This document shows positions 54,568 to 63,890 of a stretch of 64,000 nt of DNA, in pieces (position 1 is the stretch's first letter; each line of letters opens with the position of its first letter). Source of the stretch: Vibrio sinensis. GTDB taxonomy: Bacteria; Pseudomonadota; Gammaproteobacteria; Enterobacterales; Vibrionaceae. The notes under the pieces are model-generated. The model was given only the letters and a program-made list of their open reading frames with translations, did no database searches and was not told the DNA's origin. The position numbers were made by a program, and so were the translations under genes. The DNA lies in NCBI RefSeq assembly GCF_003605645.1, contig NZ_QVMU01000014.1, positions 47,496 to 111,495 of the forward strand. Direction: 5' to 3'.

Positions 54568-56478
54568 ATGACATTACATAAACAACTTGTCGCGGGCATG
54601 ATTACGGTATTTTTACTGCTAATGATATCTGTCTTTATCATTGAATTTAATGCCACTCGCAACTTCTTAGAGCAGCAACAACGTTCTGAGGTCAACAATA
54701 CTATTAATACGGTAGGCCTTGCCCTAGCTCCTTACTTGGAAAGTAAAGACAATGTCGCTGTCGAATCCGTTATTAATGCGTTGTTTGACGGAAGCAGCTA
54801 TTCCACAGTTAAGCTTTCCTTTTTGGATAGCAATGATGAAATTATTCGCTCCTATCCCATTAAGCCCAACCACGTTCCGGATTGGTTCTTATCGTTAAAT
54901 TTATTTGAACCGATACATGACCAACGGGTACTAACGAGCGGATGGATGCAACTTGCTGAAGTCGAAATCATTAGCCACCCAGGCGATGCCTATAGCCAAC
55001 TTTGGTTGGCATTTGAACGTTTAGTCATCGCTTTCTGTCTTGTGCTCTTAATTGGTGTATTTGCTATTTCATTTATTCTTCAACGCGCATTGCGACCGCT
55101 CAATATGATTGTTGGGAAAATGGAGCAAGTGGCTAAGAATCAATTTGGTGAACCACTACCTAGACCTGCAACTAAGGATCTGATTTGTGTTGTAGATGGC
55201 ATTAATAGCATGTCTGCACAAGTGGAAAAATCATTTAAAGCTCAAGCACAAGAAGCGCAGGTATTGCGTAAAAGTGCATATATTGATCCTGTATCACAAC
55301 TCGGTAATCGAGCCTACTACATGAGCCAGCTTAACTCATGGTTAAGTGATGGAGGTTATGGTGGTGTCGCTATGCTAGAAGCGCACTTTATAAAAGAGCT
55401 CTACGATGACAAAGGATATGAGGTTGGTGACAACAAAGTCAGAGAACTGGCTGATCACCTCAGAACATCTTTGAACTCTCAAGAGATGATCCTGGCTCGG
55501 ATATCAAAAGATGAATTTGCCTTTATTTTCCCTAATATGGATGACGCTGAGCTACAAATCTTATCGAGCAGCATTATTACCTATGTTCAGGATCTCAATG
55601 CCGACCCATTAGGTGTTGCCCATGCCGATGTCGCACTAGGTGTGATGCATAATGAATCTAATCGACCTATTTCCGATGTACTTGCGATTCTCGACAACGC
55701 ATTGGCAAAAGCAAAAGCACACCCTGAGTTATCTTACAACTATATTTCAAGTGAACAATCTGAAAACTTGAAAGGCAAACAACAGTGGAAAGCCTTAGTC
55801 GAAGAAGCCATCAGTAATGATTGGGTCCATTTCCGAATGCAGTCAGCGAATAGTAGTGATGGGCAGACCTATCATAATGAGGTTTTCTCTGCCATTGAAC
55901 ATGGTGATGAACGTTTCGGTGCCAACCAATATCTGTTTGCTCTAGAACAACTAAATGCAACCCACATTTTTGACGAGTACGTCATTAAAACCATGATCGA
56001 TAGATTGGAGAGCAACCCGCAAGAGGCACCTATAGCGATCAACATCAGTCAAAGCAGTATCTCGCAACCGAGCTTCATTCGTTGGGTAACTCAAATTTTA
56101 AATAGACACAAAGCTATCGTAGATAAGATTCATTTTGAAATACCAGAAAACTGCTTTATCAATAGTCCTCACCATACCGCTCTATTTTGTAATGCAGTTC
56201 GTGCTGCCGGTGCTGACTTTGGCGTCGATAACTATGGTCGAAACTTCCAGTCACTAGACTATATCAATGAATTCCGACCGGCATACGTTAAGTTGGATTA
56301 TCTGTATACTCACCATTTAGATGACGAAAAACAGAAATTCACACTCACGTCGATTTCACGGACAGCGCATAATCTCGGTATTAAAACTATTGCTTCCCGT
56401 GTAGAGACTCAGACTCAACTTGATTTCTTATCTGAGCATTTTATCGAAGCTTTCCAAGGCTTCATTGTCGACAAATAA
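54568..56478 (+). CDS. lapD: c-di-GMP receptor LapD with degenerate GGDEF and EAL domains
   Basis: 636 residues: membrane helix at about 9-28, a periplasmic output domain (about 30-145), a second helix (about 150-172), a HAMP/signalling helix, a GGDEF-like domain where RISKDEF (311-317) replaces GGDEF, and an EAL-like domain where HNEVF (436-440) replaces the EAL motif. So it neither makes nor breaks c-di-GMP but can bind it, the hallmark of LapD. Bound c-di-GMP opens the periplasmic domain to hold LapG, keeping adhesin on the cell. Gene order lapG-lapD matches V. cholerae VCA1081/VCA1082. Confidence 0.93.
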   Translation: MTLHKQLVAGMITVFLLLMISVFIIEFNATRNFLEQQQRSEVNNTINTVGLALAPYLESKDNVAVESVINALFDGSSYSTVKLSFLDSNDEIIRSYPIKPNHVPDWFLSLNLFEPIHDQRVLTSGWMQLAEVEIISHPGDAYSQLWLAFERLVIAFCLVLLIGVFAISFILQRALRPLNMIVGKMEQVAKNQFGEPLPRPATKDLICVVDGINSMSAQVEKSFKAQAQEAQVLRKSAYIDPVSQLGNRAYYMSQLNSWLSDGGYGGVAMLEAHFIKELYDDKGYEVGDNKVRELADHLRTSLNSQEMILARISKDEFAFIFPNMDDAELQILSSSIITYVQDLNADPLGVAHADVALGVMHNESNRPISDVLAILDNALAKAKAHPELSYNYISSEQSENLKGKQQWKALVEEAISNDWVHFRMQSANSSDGQTYHNEVFSAIEHGDERFGANQYLFALEQLNATHIFDEYVIKTMIDRLESNPQEAPIAINISQSSISQPSFIRWVTQILNRHKAIVDKIHFEIPENCFINSPHHTALFCNAVRAAGADFGVDNYGRNFQSLDYINEFRPAYVKLDYLYTHHLDDEKQKFTLTSISRTAHNLGIKTIASRVETQTQLDFLSEHFIEAFQGFIVDK

Positions 56479-56498
56479 TATTTTAAAGGTCTGATTGC

Positions 56499-58616
56499 AT
56501 GCAGGATCCGCTACTAAATTCGCTTGTCTACGTTAGCCGTTATTATGGGTTAGCGAATTCACCAGAAGCGTTAATCAACGGCCTTCCCTTGTCAGATGGC
56601 AAGCTTACTCCATTTTTATTTCCTCGCTCAGCAGAGCGAGCTGGACTCGTTGCTAAAGAAAACCGCGCTGATATCATCAATATTTCAGAATTAATCCTCC
56701 CTGTAGTATTACTTCTTAAGGGAGGAGATGCGTGTGTTCTCAATAGTATCAACCAAGAAAATCAGGAAGCTGAAATCGTCACAGGTGAATCTGGACTCGT
56801 TCCTATTTCCATTCCATTAGATGAACTACAAGAACGATACATTGGTCGCTATTTTTTAGTCAAAAAACAATTTCGCTATGATGAACGATCGCCAGAAATA
56901 CTAAAAACTAAAGAGGGTCATTGGTTTTGGGGAACCATTTGGCAATCAAAACGCATCTACCGTGATGTTTTAATCGCTTCTATTTTGATCAATTTATTTG
57001 CTATTGCCGCACCGATGTTTACTCGGCTGGTTTATGACAAGGTTGTTCCAAATTTAGCATTTGAAACCTTATGGGTGCTCGCCAGTGGTATTTTCGTCAT
57101 CTTTATCTTCGATTTACTATTAAAGCTGATGAGAAGCTATTTCATAGATGTCGCAGGAAAAAAATCTGACATTTTGATTTCATCAAAATTATTTAGCAAA
57201 GTGTTAGGTATTCGAATGGAAGCTCGTCCTCCCTCTGTTGGGGCTTTTGCTCGTCATCTTCAAGAATTCGAATCTATTCGGGAATTTTTTACATCGGCAA
57301 CCATTGGCTCGTTAATCGACTTGCCGTTTGCACTTTTATTCCTATTCCTTATTTGGTTAATGGCAGGAAACCTTGTTCTGGTACCTATTGTCGGCGTTTT
57401 GATTTTAGTGATCTATTCACTTTTAATTCAAGGTCCACTACGTCGAACGATTGAAGAAGGGTCTCGTCTTGCCTCGCAAAAATACGCCAACCTTATTGAG
57501 AGTTTAGCTGGGTTAGAAACCGTTAAACAGTTCGGTGCACAAAGCCAATTCCAATTTCGTTGGGAAGAAGCGGTTGCCCATATGGCAAACTGGAATATTA
57601 AAAGTCGAAGAATCACGGATGGCATCCAAAACACCGCCGGATTTGTTCAACAAGCTTCCAATGTCGGAATGATTATTTTTGGCGTTTATCTTATCGCCGA
57701 GGGTAACTTAACCATGGGTGGTCTCATCGCCGCAACTATGCTTAGCGGCAGAGCAATTGGTCCAATGGTACAGTTGTCACTGCTTTCGACACGTTACAAC
57801 CAAGCCAAGTCATCTATGACGATTATTGAGCAAGTCATGGCAATGCCTGATGAGCAAGAAGAAGGAAAACGCTATATTCACCGACCGATAGTTCAAGGTA
57901 AAGTTGAATTAGATAAAGTGACATTCCACTATCCAGACTCACCAATAGCTTCAATACGGGATTTAAGTTTAACCATCAACCCTGGTGAAAAAGTGGCCAT
58001 TATTGGTCGAATCGGTTCAGGCAAAACGACTCTTGAACGACTTATTCTGGGGCTGTTCAAACCGACTGAAGGCCATGTAAGAATCGATGATACTGACATT
58101 GAGCAACTTCATCATATCGATGTTCGTCGTAATATTGGCTGTGTTCCGCAAGATAACCATCTGTTCTATGGCTCTATTCGCGACAACATTACTTTAGGCA
58201 GACCTCTTGCTGATGATCGTGATGTGATGGATGCAGCCAACCGAGCGGGCGTAACCGTATTCACCCAGCAAGACCCAGCCGGATTAGAGCGTCAAGTCGG
58301 TGAGGGAGGACAACTGCTATCTGGAGGCCAACGACAAGCTGTTGCTATCGCTCGAGCACTGCTAGGACGTCCGCCAGTGCTTTTAATGGATGAACCCACC
58401 AGCGCGATGGACAATCGTTCAGAAATGCACATCAAGCAGCAATTAGCTCAGATGAAAGAAAGTGAAACGCTCATTTTGATCACCCACAAAACATCCATGC
58501 TCGATGTTGTTGATAGAGTCATTGTAATGGAAAAGGGTTGCATTATCGCCGACGGGCCAAAATCTGAGGTCCTCACGAGTCTGAAACAAGGAAAGGTGCG
58601 CGCAGTGAATAGCTAG
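56499..58616 (+). CDS. Type I secretion ABC transporter (LapB type)
   Basis: 705 residues. The N-terminal 130 residues are a C39 peptidase-like domain without the catalytic Cys (YVSRYYGLANSPEAL), typical of RTX/adhesin exporters. Six membrane helices lie at about 150-420. The ATPase has Walker A GRIGSGKTTLERL (503-515), Q-loop GCVPQDNHLF, signature LSGGQRQAVAIARALL, Walker [12 protein letters not shown] and THKTSML. With the fusion protein at the start of the operon and an outer-membrane channel it would export a large RTX-like adhesin controlled by LapG. Confidence 0.93.
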   Translation: MQDPLLNSLVYVSRYYGLANSPEALINGLPLSDGKLTPFLFPRSAERAGLVAKENRADIINISELILPVVLLLKGGDACVLNSINQENQEAEIVTGESGLVPISIPLDELQERYIGRYFLVKKQFRYDERSPEILKTKEGHWFWGTIWQSKRIYRDVLIASILINLFAIAAPMFTRLVYDKVVPNLAFETLWVLASGIFVIFIFDLLLKLMRSYFIDVAGKKSDILISSKLFSKVLGIRMEARPPSVGAFARHLQEFESIREFFTSATIGSLIDLPFALLFLFLIWLMAGNLVLVPIVGVLILVIYSLLIQGPLRRTIEEGSRLASQKYANLIESLAGLETVKQFGAQSQFQFRWEEAVAHMANWNIKSRRITDGIQNTAGFVQQASNVGMIIFGVYLIAEGNLTMGGLIAATMLSGRAIGPMVQLSLLSTRYNQAKSSMTIIEQVMAMPDEQEEGKRYIHRPIVQGKVELDKVTFHYPDSPIASIRDLSLTINPGEKVAIIGRIGSGKTTLERLILGLFKPTEGHVRIDDTDIEQLHHIDVRRNIGCVPQDNHLFYGSIRDNITLGRPLADDRDVMDAANRAGVTVFTQQDPAGLERQVGEGGQLLSGGQRQAVAIARALLGRPPVLLMDEPTSAMDNRSEMHIKQQLAQMKESETLILITHKTSMLDVVDRVIVMEKGCIIADGPKSEVLTSLKQGKVRAVNS

Positions 58617-58672
58617 TTCGATTCCAACAAGCGCTTCAACCATCTATTTTAATAAACTGCATTCTAATAGAC

Positions 58673-58698
58673 AAAGCCAACCTCCGGGTTGGCTTTTT
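58673..58698 (+). terminator. Rho-independent terminator of the lap-like operon
   Basis: AAAGCCAACC (58673-58682) and GGTTGGCTTT (58687-58696) with a TCCG tetraloop, followed by TTGC. It lies about 55 bp after the ABC transporter stop. Confidence 0.88.
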
Positions 58699-58853
58699 GC
58701 TGCTTTCTTCAGCTAAGTAAGATACTTCTTGGGTTGAGCGTTAATTCAAATCGCCATTAACTGAAAATGAATCAGCCCCTCATTCGACATTCAGTCTTGG
58801 TAAGTAAACTGTATAACATCAACGTTAATTCACAGACTGCCAAGGAAATCATT

Positions 58854-59309
58854 ATGAACACTCAAAAAACAAACCGCTCGAACAAATCTCGTCAATTTAG
58901 CAATAAACAGAGAACCATCCTTACCACTTTACTCGGTTCAGCATTAATGTTTGGCGCAACCACATCTGCTTATGCGCATGACGATGACCGTGATGACGAC
59001 CATAAAATGAAAAATAGCCAAGCCACTCTTCAATACTCAGGCCCTATAGAAACCATTTCAGTAGAAGAGCTCATTGCTAAAAATAACTGGCTAGACGATC
59101 AAGATGTCACTTTAGAGGGGCACATCATTCGTCAAGTCGGCAAACGTGATTTCATTTTTTCTGATGGTACTGGTGAAATCCAAGTTGAGTTACCAAAACA
59201 CCTAACTGTTACCTTATCTGACAAAGATAAAGTTCGTATCAGTGGCGAATATGAATCTGATCTATTCGAAAGCAACACGTTAGATGTCGAATCTCTGCTT
59301 GTTTTATAA
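58854..59309 (+). CDS. Exported YgiW/YdeI-type OB-fold stress protein
   Basis: 151 residues from the ATG at 58854 (AAGGAAATC before it); the frame further upstream is not supported. The N-terminus is long and basic before the hydrophobic core (TILTTLLGSALMFGATTSAYA), a plausible signal peptide with cleavage near residue 40. An acidic/His stretch (HDDDRDDDHK) follows, possibly metal-binding, then the BOF domain (SVEELIAKNNWLDDQDVTLE, DFIFSDGTGEIQVEL). Family members (YgiW/VisP, YdeI) support stress and cationic-peptide tolerance. Single gene. Confidence 0.85.
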   Translation: MNTQKTNRSNKSRQFSNKQRTILTTLLGSALMFGATTSAYAHDDDRDDDHKMKNSQATLQYSGPIETISVEELIAKNNWLDDQDVTLEGHIIRQVGKRDFIFSDGTGEIQVELPKHLTVTLSDKDKVRISGEYESDLFESNTLDVESLLVL

Positions 59310-59321
59310 TGCGGGTGAATC

Positions 59322-59346
59322 AAAGAGAAGCGAATCGCTTCTCTTT
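59322..59346 (+). terminator. Terminator after the YgiW-like gene
   Basis: AAAGAGAAGCG and CGCTTCTCTTT, a perfect 11-bp stem with an AAT loop, but only a short T-tract within the stem. Confidence 0.7.
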
Positions 59347-59482
59347 ACCAATCATTAATTGATCGTTGTAGTCCATTATCCCAATAGTGATAGAAATTCA
59401 TCCTCTATTCACTGCTCCGTATTGAAATCATCACGGTGGCGAGGCAAGCTAACAGGACGATAATTACCTGTTAAGGGACAAA

Positions 59483-60139
59483 ATGAAAAAGACAATCCAA
59501 TTGCTCGCCGCGCTAACGCTTCTGAATTCAGCTTCTGCACTCGCTGACGTCACGCTTAACATCCCAGATAACGTTGAACTGCTTGTTGCTAATCAAGCGC
59601 GACCGCATATTTCTGGGGGCTTTTTCTCTTCCGAGCGACACATCATTTTACCTGACGGCGAAAACCAAATTGTTTTCCGTTACAATCCTTATTTCACCCA
59701 AGGTAGCGACCGCAATGTCGTCGAGGGTGATGCAATTTTGGCAACGTTCAGTGCTGATAACCAAACAGTTAATTTTGACCTTCCAAAATATAAAAGCGAA
59801 CAAGATGCCCAAAAGCGCATCCATGGTATGGAATGGCAATTAGTCACAGAAGAAAACCAGTCTATCGAAGTAAAACAAGCGGTATTGGTCAAAGAGGGGC
59901 TTCAAATTGGCCGTGACTACGTCCGTGAAGCGGATGATTATAATCGTACTGGTGGCGTAGCCGCTTTAACCACCGCGATGCTAACCTCTGCTAACCAAAC
60001 CACCCAACAAGGTAGTCAGCATATCAATAAAACGACTAACGCTGTTGATGCGACAACTGCCGAAGAAATGCTTCATTTCTGGTATAACAAAGCAGATGCA
60101 AAAACCAAAGCGCGTTTCAAAGACTTCGTAAATCAATAA
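59483..60139 (+). CDS. UPF0319/DUF2057 exported protein (YccT-like)
   Basis: 218 residues with a signal peptide (MKKTIQLLAALTLLNSASAL, cleaved after ALA). Family landmarks: VTLNIPDNVELLVAN at the mature start, HIILPDGENQIVFRYNPYF, and EEMLHFWYNKADAKTKARFK at the C-terminus. The family is widespread in gamma-proteobacteria; YccT has been linked to curli regulation in enteric bacteria, but a general function is not known. The next gene starts about 20 bp on and may be cotranscribed. Confidence 0.88.
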   Translation: MKKTIQLLAALTLLNSASALADVTLNIPDNVELLVANQARPHISGGFFSSERHIILPDGENQIVFRYNPYFTQGSDRNVVEGDAILATFSADNQTVNFDLPKYKSEQDAQKRIHGMEWQLVTEENQSIEVKQAVLVKEGLQIGRDYVREADDYNRTGGVAALTTAMLTSANQTTQQGSQHINKTTNAVDATTAEEMLHFWYNKADAKTKARFKDFVNQ

Positions 60140-60158
60140 TACAATAGGTGTTTTGATC

Positions 60159-60692
60159 ATGTTTACATCGACAGTGGATGATGAAATTCAGTTAGCGCTA
60201 GTTCAGGATAGTTTTGCTATTAATTACGCTACGCTGGTTCAAACTCAGCTGGATTATTTATCCCAGTGGCTTGCTTGGCCGCCTTATTGCCAATCAGAAC
60301 AAGCTTTCACATCGTTTATTCAGAGTGCCTTACATGAATACGCTGAGGGTAAATCTTTCACTTGTGCAATTCTTTTCAATGGTGTCATTGTCGGAAATTG
60401 TAGCCTCAATAATATCAATCGTTCATTGCAACGTGCTGATATCGGCTACTGGCTTTCTCAAGACTACCAAGGAAAAGGCATTGTCACACGTTCAGTGCAA
60501 GCATTGATCAAAATAGCGTTTAACGATTTAGACTTAGAAAAAGTACAGCTCTCTGCTGCCGTTGAAAATCATTCAAGCAGACGGGTGGCAGAGCGGTTGG
60601 GGATGGTTCTCGAGGGTATTATTACACGCAACGAGAAAGTGGGTGACAGAGTTCTAAATCACGCCATCTATGCGTTATCCCGATGTAAATAA
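60159..60692 (+). CDS. RimJ/RimL-type GNAT acetyltransferase
   Basis: 177 residues from the ATG at 60159 (AGGTG eight bases upstream). GNAT motifs: CAILFNGVIVGNCSLNNINR, ADIGYWLSQDYQGKGIVTRS (acetyl-CoA loop QGKGIV) and NHSSRRVAERLGMVLEGI. The ordering and the LGMVLEGI ending are those of RimL, which acetylates the N-terminal Ser of ribosomal protein L7/L12. RimL itself versus a close relative cannot be settled by eye. Follows the DUF2057 gene. Confidence 0.85.
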   Translation: MFTSTVDDEIQLALVQDSFAINYATLVQTQLDYLSQWLAWPPYCQSEQAFTSFIQSALHEYAEGKSFTCAILFNGVIVGNCSLNNINRSLQRADIGYWLSQDYQGKGIVTRSVQALIKIAFNDLDLEKVQLSAAVENHSSRRVAERLGMVLEGIITRNEKVGDRVLNHAIYALSRCK

Positions 60693-60791
60693 AAAAGATT
60701 CATTTCGTTAATTTTGACCATTAACACAGATTCATCTTCAAACTCATTGATTAAACATCGATCATGCTAGGATTGGTGTTTAATCATCCAA

Positions 60792-61235
60792 ATGAGTTTC
60801 CACTTTATGCCACCGTTCGCTAAGCCTCTCTTACTATTACTTGCTGTACTACTGGGGTTCTTCGCTAGTGATATCTATCGTTGGTTGACTGCACCTCCTC
60901 AAACTATTGTACTGGATGACTATTGTCAGGTATCCAAGCAAGGCTGCAAAAGTGGTGAGGTTATTGTAAAACTCTCAGGTGAACATGCCCAACCTCTTGT
61001 TCCGACTACACTTAACGTAGAATGGCCCAACGCTAACAGTGAAACCTTAATCCTAACGCTTCAAGGGTATGAAATGGATATGGGCACGGTAAAATTTAAA
61101 ATCGACAAACTCAATGACAACCAATATCAAACCGACATTATCTTGCCCGTCTGCCGGATGGAGACAATGACATGGGTTGGTGAACTCACCGATGGAACAA
61201 CGACCATCAATACCTTAATAAGGATGGCACGATGA
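60792..61235 (+). CDS. Membrane-anchored protein of the copper-delivery operon, unknown
   Basis: 147 residues. One N-terminal membrane helix (about 11-30, PLLLLLAVLLGFFASDIY) anchors a periplasmic beta-rich domain. Three cysteines (DDYCQVSKQGC near 44-51 and LPVCRM near 120) and several Met residues (GYEMDMG, RMETMTW) could bind copper. Its stop overlaps the start of the SCO gene by four bases, and PCuAC follows, so it probably acts with them. No known family recognised. Confidence 0.72.
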   Translation: MSFHFMPPFAKPLLLLLAVLLGFFASDIYRWLTAPPQTIVLDDYCQVSKQGCKSGEVIVKLSGEHAQPLVPTTLNVEWPNANSETLILTLQGYEMDMGTVKFKIDKLNDNQYQTDIILPVCRMETMTWVGELTDGTTTINTLIRMAR

Positions 61236-61831
61236 ACACCAAGTGGATATTCACTCTCGCGATTGCTTTTGGCCTCGGTTTTGCCGTAAACACTTATCTA
61301 GACCGTTCATCATCAACTGACAGCTCACAAAGTGTGGTGGGTGCATTAAAAGGGAAAGACAATCAGCAAGTCAATCTGTATGACCCAGAAGACCCTCGTA
61401 TAAGAGTGGTATACTTTGGTTTTACACGCTGCCCTGATGTCTGTCCTACATCTCTAGCAATGCTCGCAGGGGCACTAAACCAGCTTAATGAAAGTGACAA
61501 AAGCAAGCTTCGCCCAATTTTTATTTCTCTCGATCCAGAACGCGACGCGGCGACAGATTCTCACCAATATGCTCAATACTTCCATCCTATGATTGAGGGA
61601 TTATCGGCCCCTTTAGAAGTCACACAACCACTAGCTCACCGCTATGGCGTCATTTTTCGCAAAACTGAACTAGAAAACTCAGAACTAAAATACACCTTAG
61701 ACCACAGTTCTTACTTTTATTTTTTACAACCTGATGGCACCTTGATTACCAAAGTCCCTCACACTCTTAGTCCTGCCCCCTTGGTAGAGGCCATACAATC
61801 TCTCAATAAAGGAATATTGAATGAAAATTAA
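61232..61831 (+). CDS. SCO1/SenC-family copper chaperone
   Basis: 199 residues, N-terminal membrane anchor (about 5-22), thioredoxin-like fold. Copper ligands: Cys67 and Cys71 in FTRCPDVCPTSL and His158 in LDHSSYF. SCO proteins load or reduce the CuA centre of cytochrome oxidase or act as periplasmic thiol/copper carriers. It overlaps both neighbours (4 bp upstream, 11 bp downstream), so the three genes form a tight operon. No oxidase genes are adjacent. Confidence 0.93.
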   Translation: MNTKWIFTLAIAFGLGFAVNTYLDRSSSTDSSQSVVGALKGKDNQQVNLYDPEDPRIRVVYFGFTRCPDVCPTSLAMLAGALNQLNESDKSKLRPIFISLDPERDAATDSHQYAQYFHPMIEGLSAPLEVTQPLAHRYGVIFRKTELENSELKYTLDHSSYFYFLQPDGTLITKVPHTLSPAPLVEAIQSLNKGILNEN

Positions 61832-62267
61832 AACTCTCGTTCTTTCTACATTACTGTGTAGCTCTTTCGCACAAGCAAGCAGTGACATCATGACTCATCA
61901 CGCCTATGCCCGTGCCACACCACCAAATGCACCAACGAGTGCGGTGTTTGTTACATTAATGAATAAAGGGGCAGAGGATCGTATTATTATTTCAGCAACA
62001 ACACCTGCGGCTGGCAATGTTGAACTTCATGACGTTTTAAAAGACGGTGATGTTATGAAAATGCGCCAAATCGAAACTATCGATATACCTGCAAATGGTC
62101 AAGTCGAGCTAAAACCAGGCAGTTTTCATATAATGCTATTTGATTTGAAGAAACCTTTTGTTGATGGAGACTCTATCGACGTTGAGCTGACATTTAAAAA
62201 TGGTGAAAAACAAACATTCAATGCGCCAATCAAAAAAGTCATGGCTGGGATGAAACATCACCACTAG
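61821..62267 (+). CDS. Periplasmic copper chaperone PCu(A)C
   Basis: 148 residues with a signal peptide (to about residue 20, AQAS). The copper site fits the family pattern H(M)x10Mx21HxM exactly: His70, Met81, His103, Met105. A His-rich end (MKHHH) may add metal binding. It delivers Cu(I) to the CuA site of cytochrome oxidase together with SCO. Last gene of the three-gene operon. Confidence 0.94.
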   Translation: MKIKTLVLSTLLCSSFAQASSDIMTHHAYARATPPNAPTSAVFVTLMNKGAEDRIIISATTPAAGNVELHDVLKDGDVMKMRQIETIDIPANGQVELKPGSFHIMLFDLKKPFVDGDSIDVELTFKNGEKQTFNAPIKKVMAGMKHHH

Positions 62268-62607
62268 AGCACATAGACTAAAAAATGCTTAGTCGGTAAG
62301 ACACTCGCTCTCTTAAAAAAGGAAGTAACTAGAACATATTAAAGGGCACTTACCCTTTAATATGTTGCATGTTAACAATTCAACAACATTTAACGCACGA
62401 TATCCTCAAGTAATTAATCCCTTCCTCTACAATTCAATTATTCCTAGACACAATCTGTCAGCGCGTTAGTATGGTGAGATCAGTCACAGATACTGATGCA
62501 GTTCTACCTTTATCACTACATCCAACTTTGTTACGTTGGTGATGTATCAAAGAGTAAAATTGGAACCATTAATAAAACTTATAAATCGCTTAATTGCAGG
62601 GATTACT
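62268..62607. other. Intergenic region before sstT with a perfect inverted repeat
   Basis: 340 bp. The main feature is AACATATTAAAGGG (62333-62346) and its exact complement at 62353-62366 with a 6-nt loop. It lacks a T-tract, so it may end the copper operon weakly or act as an operator/leader hairpin for sstT. No convincing ORF. Confidence 0.5.
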
Positions 62608-63816
62608 ATGCAACACAACTCTCTTATTGGTCGTATCGCACGCGGCAATTTGGTGTTACAAATCTTAGCCGGTATCGTTCTCGGTGTAGGTTTAGCCATA
62701 CTTGCGCCAGAGTACGCTCAAGGTGCTGAACTATTCGGTAGCCTATTTGTTGGTGCACTTAAGGCCGTCGCGCCTATCTTAGTGTTTATTTTGGTCGCGG
62801 CATCTATCGCCAACCAGAAGAAGAACCAGCATACCTACATGCGCCCTATTGTCGTACTGTATCTATTCGGTACCTTTACAGCCGCACTTACTGCGGTCGT
62901 GATGAGCTTCCTGTTCCCAACCCATTTAACTCTCGTTTCTGGAGCAGAAGGTGTTACCCCACCCCAAGGAATTAGCGAAGTATTACATACCTTACTATTT
63001 CAATTGGTCGATAATCCAGTCAGCGCGTTAATGCACGCTAACTATATCGGTATTCTTGCGTGGGCTATTGCTCTTGGTCTGGCTCTTCATCACGCGTCTG
63101 CGACAACGAAAGCGGTCTTCGAAGATTTAAGCCATGGCGTCTCTCAAATCGTCCGTTTTATCATCCGATTAGCGCCAATTGGTATTTTTGGATTGGTTGC
63201 TTCTACGCTTGCTACCATAGGTTTTAGCGCGTTAGCAGGTTACCTACACCTATTAGCTGTATTATTAGGTGCTATGGCAATTATCGCTTTAGTCGTTAAT
63301 CCAATCATTGTTTGGGTTAAAACACGCGAGAACCCATATCCACTTGTTTTCCAATGCCTACGCGAAAGCGGCGTAACGGCATTCTTTACTCGCTCAAGTG
63401 CTGCAAATATTCCTGTAAATATGGCTCTGTGTGAAAAATTAAAGCTAGACGAAGATACTTATTCAGTTTCTATTCCTCTCGGTGCAACCATTAACATGGC
63501 AGGTGCAGCGATTACCATTACCATACTGACCTTGGCGGCAGTACATACCATGGCTATCGAGATCGATCTACTTACGGCTTTGCTATTAAGCATCGTCGCT
63601 GCAGTATCAGCGTGCGGCGCATCGGGTGTTGCGGGTGGTTCACTACTACTTATTCCATTAGCTTGTAGCTTATTTGGCATTCCTGACGAGATAGCAATGC
63701 AAGTGGTCGCTGTTGGCTTTATCATCGGCGTCGTTCAAGATTCAGCAGAAACAGCTCTAAATAGTTCAACCGATGTTGTATTTACTGCTGCTGTATGTAA
63801 ATCAGTACATAAGTAA
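62608..63816 (+). CDS. sstT: Sodium/serine-threonine symporter SstT
   Basis: 402 residues from the ATG at 62608 (CAGGGATTACT before it); the frame back to 62536 is not family-like. DAACS-family carrier with about eight helices plus two re-entrant loops: [40 protein letters not shown] (serine-rich HP1 type), [20 protein letters not shown] and [37 protein letters not shown] is characteristic of SstT. It imports serine and threonine with Na+. Threonine is the precursor of the VqmA ligand DPO, though the link is only metabolic. Confidence 0.95.
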   Translation: MQHNSLIGRIARGNLVLQILAGIVLGVGLAILAPEYAQGAELFGSLFVGALKAVAPILVFILVAASIANQKKNQHTYMRPIVVLYLFGTFTAALTAVVMSFLFPTHLTLVSGAEGVTPPQGISEVLHTLLFQLVDNPVSALMHANYIGILAWAIALGLALHHASATTKAVFEDLSHGVSQIVRFIIRLAPIGIFGLVASTLATIGFSALAGYLHLLAVLLGAMAIIALVVNPIIVWVKTRENPYPLVFQCLRESGVTAFFTRSSAANIPVNMALCEKLKLDEDTYSVSIPLGATINMAGAAITITILTLAAVHTMAIEIDLLTALLLSIVAAVSACGASGVAGGSLLLIPLACSLFGIPDEIAMQVVAVGFIIGVVQDSAETALNSSTDVVFTAAVCKSVHK

Positions 63817-63854
63817 AGTTGTCGTCAAACAGCAAAAAAGCCTCGCATATGCGT

Positions 63855-63890
63855 AATGCCACTCGCTTAAGAGCGAGTGGCATTTTTATC
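63855..63890. terminator. sstT: Terminator after sstT
   Basis: AATGCCACTCGCT (63855-63867) and AGCGAGTGGCATT (63872-63884), perfect 13-bp stem with a TAAG loop, followed by TTTATC. The stop codon of the partial minus-strand ORF lies in it. Confidence 0.85.
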
